Shown piece by piece: positions 61,378-64,000 of a DNA stretch of 64,000 bases. Under the pieces are notes generated by a model, which saw only the letters and a program-made list of their open reading frames with translations, was not told the origin of the DNA and searched no databases. Numbering within the stretch: position 1 is the stretch's first letter; the number at the start of each line of letters is the position of its first letter. The stretch comes from Breznakiella homolactica (GTDB taxonomy: Bacteria; Spirochaetota; Spirochaetia; Treponematales; Breznakiellaceae), in assembly GCF_016616095.2 (NCBI RefSeq), contig NZ_CP067089.2, positions 1,550,001 through 1,614,000 of the forward strand. Reading direction: 5' to 3'. The translations under genes and the position numbers were made by a program.

Positions 61378-61868
61378 ACATGGCGCTGCTTATTATTGAC
61401 ATGCAGAAGGCGTATTATGAAGGTCCCGGTAAGGTGTCCATGGACAAAGCGGCGGAATACATCAGCGAGGCCCTGGGCCTGTTCCGGGAAAACGGTCTTC
61501 CCATAGTCTGGATCCAGGACGCTGACGAAGAGGACGGCATTGTCCCGGGAACCCGGGGCTACGAAATCATCGACATACTCAAACCGGAAACCGGAGAAGA
61601 AATCGTCAGCAAAACATACAGCAACAGCTTCAACAAAACCGATCTATTCCCCTTCCTCACGTCCCGGAATGCGGATACCGTGATCATCACGGGATACAGC
61701 GCGGAATACTGCGTTCTCTCCACCTACCGTGGCGCCAAGGACCATGACCTGTTTCCCATACTGCTGCGGCACGGCTTAGCCAGTGACAGCAAAGAGAACA
61801 ATACCTTCGTGGAAGATATCAGTGAAACGGTAACCCTTAATGTGCTCAGGCGGATGGTTGAAGGCTAG
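61374..61868 (+). CDS. Isochorismatase-like cysteine hydrolase
   Basis: 164 residues. Catalytic Asp in LLIIDMQKAYYEG, a Lys in VSKTYSNSF, and nucleophilic Cys in GYSAEYCVLSTYRGA, giving the Asp-Lys-Cys triad of the family. Members hydrolyse amides such as nicotinamide or N-carbamoyl compounds; this one is not assigned. Third gene of the hybrid kinase operon. Confidence 0.85.
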   Translation: MNMALLIIDMQKAYYEGPGKVSMDKAAEYISEALGLFRENGLPIVWIQDADEEDGIVPGTRGYEIIDILKPETGEEIVSKTYSNSFNKTDLFPFLTSRNADTVIITGYSAEYCVLSTYRGAKDHDLFPILLRHGLASDSKENNTFVEDISETVTLNVLRRMVEG

Positions 61869-61922
61869 GACGTCTTAAAATACAGCGGAAGATTTATTCC
61901 GGAAGAAACCGGCAATTTTCTC

Positions 61923-61974
61923 TTGACAAGGCTAGTGTTTACTAGCTATACTAAAGCTAGTAAACACTAGCCTT
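61923..61974 (+). promoter_or_regulatory. Promoter with nested double TetR operator
   Basis: TTGACA (61923-61928) and TATACT (61947-61952), 18 bases apart. Two 20-base arms (61928-61947 and 61955-61974) are perfect reverse complements around seven bases. Each arm contains its own palindrome, CTAGTGTTTACTAG (61932-61945) and CTAGTAAACACTAG (61957-61970), whose centres are 25 bases apart. One site fills the spacer and the other lies past the -10 box, so two repressor dimers would occlude the promoter. Confidence 0.85.
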
Positions 61975-61988
61975 TAATTGGGAGGAAT

Positions 61989-62630
61989 ATGGAACGGGGC
62001 AATACAAAACAAAGGATCCTCGACGCGTCCCTGGATCTGTTTTCCGTGCAGGGCTTTGACGGGGTTTCCATTAAGGAAATAGCCGGCCGGGTGGGAATAA
62101 AAGACAGTTCCCTGTATAAACACTTTCCCAGCAAACAGGCAATTTTTGACACCCTCTTCGAGGAGATGAATACCCGATTCGAGGAAACCGTGGCTTCCTA
62201 CAGACTGCCCCAGGGGGAGATCAGGAAGGTAGCCAAAGAGTACGGCCGGAACGATCTGACCTGGCTCAAGAAAGCCTGCGAAGCGGTGTTTCTCTTTTTC
62301 CTCAAGGATCCGCGGGCCTCAAAATTCCGGCGGCTCCTGATGATCGAACAGTACAAGAACGGCGCGGCGGCCGCGGCATTCAGAAGCTGGTTTACCGACG
62401 CCGCCATGGAATTTCAGACAGCCTTGTTTACGGAGATGATTAAACAGGGAGCTTTCCGGAAAGGGCCGCCGGCAACCATGGCTCTTCAGTTTTACGCTCC
62501 CTTTTACCTGCTTTTATTCCAGTACGACACCATGCCGGAGAAAACCGGCGAAGCCCTGGCGGTCCTCATGGCCCATGTGGAACAGTTTGCCGCGGTTTAT
62601 CAAATACCCCAGAAGGAACGGAAAAAATGA
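61989..62630 (+). CDS. TetR/AcrR-family autorepressor
   Basis: 213 residues. The DNA-binding domain is canonical: TKQRILDASLDLFSVQGFDGVSIKEIAGRVGIKDSSLYKHFPSK. The C-terminal ligand-binding domain is variable and ends in a basic tail. GGGAGGAAT precedes the ATG. It is coupled by ATGA to a radical SAM gene and almost certainly binds the nested operator immediately upstream (61928-61974). The inducer is unknown. Confidence 0.92.
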   Translation: MERGNTKQRILDASLDLFSVQGFDGVSIKEIAGRVGIKDSSLYKHFPSKQAIFDTLFEEMNTRFEETVASYRLPQGEIRKVAKEYGRNDLTWLKKACEAVFLFFLKDPRASKFRRLLMIEQYKNGAAAAAFRSWFTDAAMEFQTALFTEMIKQGAFRKGPPATMALQFYAPFYLLLFQYDTMPEKTGEALAVLMAHVEQFAAVYQIPQKERKK

Positions 62631-63715
62631 ACCTGAATATATTTATGCAGAAAGGCATCGCCAATATTATGAAGACCGCCGGCCGCTTTTACCTGAACAG
62701 CAGAAAAGGCCGGGCTTTCCTGGCACGGATAATTCCGGAAATCACCCGGAGCGCCGCACTGCGGGAAGAAAACGAGAAAGCCGGCTGCCACGTGCCGCCC
62801 TTCCTCATCGCCAGCATCGCGTCCCGGTGCAATCTGTCCTGCGCGGGCTGCTACGCCCGGGCGGGCGGCGCCCTGAAGGATACTGCCTGCGGCGGCGGAC
62901 TCAGTCCCGCGGATCTTTCGGCGGAGGAATGGATGGCGGTCTTCGCCGAAGCGGCAAATCTGGGTACGGCGTTCATCCTCCTCGCCGGTGGGGAACCCTT
63001 AATGCGCCGGGATGTAATCACCGCGGCCGCGTCAATGCCCAGCCTGGTGTTCCCGGTTTTTACCAACGGAACCCTCATGGATGGAGAATTCCTCTCCCTT
63101 TTTGATGAAAACCGCCATCTGATTCCGGTTCTGAGCCTTGAAGGAAACAGGGAGGCCACCGATGTCCGCCGGGGAACGGGAGTCTACGCCGGGGTCGAGT
63201 CGGCGATGGCGGAACTCAAGGAGCGGCGTATCCTCTTCGGTGTATCCGTAACCGTCACCCGGGAGAATATGGCGGAAGTGCTGGCCGAATCCTATACCGC
63301 GGAACTCCGGAGCCGGGGCTGCGGTATCGTCTTTTTCGTGGAGTATGTCCCGGCGGAACCGGGTACGGAATCTCTGGCCCTGGATAAAGCAGGCCAGGAG
63401 GAACTCCAGAGACGCACCCAAGGCCTCAAGGGCCGGTTCAGCGACACCGTTATTCTCTCTTTTTCCGGGGATGAAGAAGCCATGGGCGGCTGCCTGGCCT
63501 CGGGGCGGGGATTTTTCCATATCAACCCCAAAGGCGGCGCGGAACCCTGCCCCTTTTCACCCTTCGCCAAAGAGAATATCAAAAACGCTTCCCTCAGGGA
63601 TATCCTGGGATCGCGGTATTTCGGAGAGATCCGGAACCTAGCTGCGGGAAACCATACCGGGGGCTGTGTACTCTTTGAGAAGGAAGCGGAAGTCCGGGCG
63701 ATCCTCGCGGGGTAA
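62627..63715 (+). CDS. Radical SAM protein with SPASM-like C-terminus
   Basis: 362 residues. Cluster motif CNLSCAGCYA (CX3CX2C) near residue 65, SAM contact ILLAGGEPLMR, and C-terminal Cys residues (GGCLASGRG, EPCPFSP, GGCVLFE) suggesting one extra Fe-S cluster of SPASM/twitch type. The fold recalls heme-biosynthesis and peptide-modifying radical SAM proteins. The substrate is not evident; no precursor peptide gene is adjacent. It is controlled by the TetR gene in the same operon. Confidence 0.88.
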   Translation: MNLNIFMQKGIANIMKTAGRFYLNSRKGRAFLARIIPEITRSAALREENEKAGCHVPPFLIASIASRCNLSCAGCYARAGGALKDTACGGGLSPADLSAEEWMAVFAEAANLGTAFILLAGGEPLMRRDVITAAASMPSLVFPVFTNGTLMDGEFLSLFDENRHLIPVLSLEGNREATDVRRGTGVYAGVESAMAELKERRILFGVSVTVTRENMAEVLAESYTAELRSRGCGIVFFVEYVPAEPGTESLALDKAGQEELQRRTQGLKGRFSDTVILSFSGDEEAMGGCLASGRGFFHINPKGGAEPCPFSPFAKENIKNASLRDILGSRYFGEIRNLAAGNHTGGCVLFEKEAEVRAILAG

Positions 63716-63787
63716 CCGGCCGGTCAGGGACTATTCGCTTACCGAAGCATTGTATTCACTTGACCCTTCCGTGGGAAATACGATTAT

Positions 63788-64000
63788 ATGAACCCTATGG
63801 TTGTACGAAACAGGCCGGTAAAAACAGTTATAGTAAAATCAAAACTTCCCGTATCGGATTACGCGGTTAATCCCTATGTAGGCTGTCCCCATAAGTGCGT
63901 CTACTGCTACGCCTCATTCATGAAGCGCTTCACCGGCCATGGGGAACCCTGGGGAGAATTCCTGGATGTCAAGGAATTCCCGCCCATCACCGATCCATCC
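63788..64000 (+). CDS. Radical SAM protein, SPL/Rv2578c-like (truncated by window end)
   Basis: First 71 residues only. CPHKCVYCYASFMKRF carries the radical SAM CX3CX2C motif within NPYVGCPHKCVYCYA, the opening of the spore-photoproduct-lyase-like group. ATG at 63788 is used; an in-frame ATG lies three codons on. A complete protein would be about 300 residues. It starts 72 bases after the previous radical SAM gene on the same strand. Confidence 0.75.
   Translation, partial: MNPMVVRNRPVKTVIVKSKLPVSDYAVNPYVGCPHKCVYCYASFMKRFTGHGEPWGEFLDVKEFPPITDPS

Overview
The window reads as a chromosomal segment of an anaerobic spirochaete, most likely of the Treponema group. FliM (51944-52981) has a typical treponemal sequence. 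The ribonucleotide reductase is the oxygen-sensitive class III enzyme (nrdD/nrdG). Exported proteins carry treponeme-like leaders, such as a sugar-binding protein ending its signal in FAGGSGEKK, and relaxed lipoboxes. Base composition is moderately GC-rich almost throughout; one strikingly AT-rich patch lies at about 37.7-40.5 kb. No tRNA, rRNA, CRISPR array, insertion sequence or prophage was recognised. The species cannot be named from the sequence alone.

Layout. 0-3.5 kb: a YdcZ-type transporter divergent from a Crp/Fnr regulator around a shared palindrome, then small SRPBCC, Cys-rich and DUF2004-type genes. 3.6-6.7 kb: nrdDG behind paired NrdR boxes. 6.7-10.7 kb: a membrane metallophosphoesterase and a P2-type cation ATPase. 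11-15.8 kb: a TetR gene, then a MarR-ABC-ABC operon encoding a heterodimeric exporter with one degenerate ATP site. 15.8-19.1 kb: an aldo/keto reductase, a broken carboxymuconolactone decarboxylase gene and an ABC-F ATPase. 19.2-25.9 kb: a carbohydrate locus (LacI, FAD-dependent oxidoreductase, binding protein, two permeases, convergent Tat-exported aldo/keto reductase) with two copies of one LacI-type operator. 26-31.5 kb: an OmpR-type two-component system, then a DUF362 lipoprotein, a DUF318/ArsP-type permease and a ferredoxin-like aldo/keto reductase. 31.8-34.9 kb: a MacAB-like efflux set. 35-37.4 kb: a PepSY protein and a tannase-like lipoprotein.

37.7-42 kb is an AT-rich accessory patch: a TPR protein paired with a SMI1/KNR4 (SUKH) protein, a DUF6144-like protein, a possible structured RNA with tandem terminators, and a membrane protein with a soluble tail. 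42.1-48.4 kb is the most interesting region. An ABC half-transporter pair of the YbtPQ/IrtAB siderophore type is followed by a Fur-box promoter driving three tightly packed genes: a small GxxxG membrane protein, a P1B-6-like ATPase with an SCA motif in place of CPC, and a small GRIRxR protein. This matches the ferrosome (fez) iron-storage operons and is the best candidate for a system not yet described in this lineage.

48.5-64 kb holds a Tat-exported flavoprotein of the fumarate reductase family, a FUSC-type membrane protein, DUF554, an apparently isolated fliM, a three-gene operon of a YD-repeat-like exported protein with a response regulator and histidine kinase, a fasciclin protein and a small lipoprotein, a 1241-residue hybrid histidine kinase with two small downstream genes, a TetR-radical SAM operon under a nested double operator, and the start of a second radical SAM gene that runs off the end.

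Most genes sit in short operons with ATGA overlaps and clear Shine-Dalgarno sites, and many promoters carry well-formed palindromes, so the regulatory layer can be read unusually well.
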